From assembly GCA_015063655.1 (NCBI GenBank), contig SVTU01000092.1, positions 1 through 5,386 of the forward strand: a DNA stretch of 5,386 bases. The letters are read 5' to 3'. The notes beneath the pieces are model-generated. The model ran no database searches. It was not told the origin of the DNA and saw only the letters and a program-made list of their open reading frames with translations. The position numbers and the translations under genes were made by a program. This DNA comes from Oscillospiraceae bacterium (lineage in GTDB: Bacteria > Bacillota > Clostridia > Oscillospirales > CAG-272). Shown here in pieces: positions 5,386 through 5,386 of the stretch; within the stretch, counting starts at the first letter, position 1, and each line of letters begins with the position of its first letter.

Positions 5386-5386
5386 C

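Overview
The window looks like chromosomal DNA from an uncultured member of the Clostridia (Firmicutes/Bacillota). The clues are the clostridial-type 5' end of a 16S rRNA gene with an AT-rich leader, strong AGGAGG-type ribosome binding sites, near-consensus sigma-A promoters and a PfoR-type membrane protein. Coding DNA is visibly GC-rich in third positions, while the intergenic DNA is AT-rich. No finer taxonomic placement is justified from about 75 bases of 16S.

Left part (1-635): the first 75 bases are the 5' end of a 16S rRNA gene running leftwards (minus strand). Upstream of it lie a leader of about 190 to 300 nt with a boxA-like element and a GNRA-capped hairpin, and two tandem rRNA promoters, TTGACA-17-TATAAT and TTGACT-17-TATAAT, each backed by A-tract DNA. 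The remaining intergenic stretch holds an orphan terminator-like hairpin and an extended -10 promoter facing right.

Centre (636-5147): five same-strand genes with gaps of 32, 24, 3 and 13 bp form a probable operon. They encode a PfoR/PTS-EIIC-like membrane protein, O-acetylhomoserine sulfhydrylase (MetY), a MetA-family homoserine acyltransferase, an ECF-transporter S component and an isoprenylcysteine-methyltransferase-like membrane protein. MetA carries Glu111, the residue associated with acetyl-CoA use, so MetA and MetY form a coherent two-step route from homoserine via O-acetylhomoserine to homocysteine by direct sulfhydrylation. The flanking membrane genes suggest import of a precursor or cofactor and a use of the methyl-group product S-adenosylmethionine, but those links are inferred from position only.

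Right end (5148-5386): a strong 13-bp-stem terminator closes the operon. A convergent gene enters from the right, and only its last 55 codons are present.

Most of the window is recognisable housekeeping and amino-acid metabolism. I see no mobile element, CRISPR array, tRNA or obviously new system. The most notable points are the composition of the methionine operon, its short 5' UTR with no room for a SAM riboswitch or T-box, and a substitution at a normally invariant 16S position.
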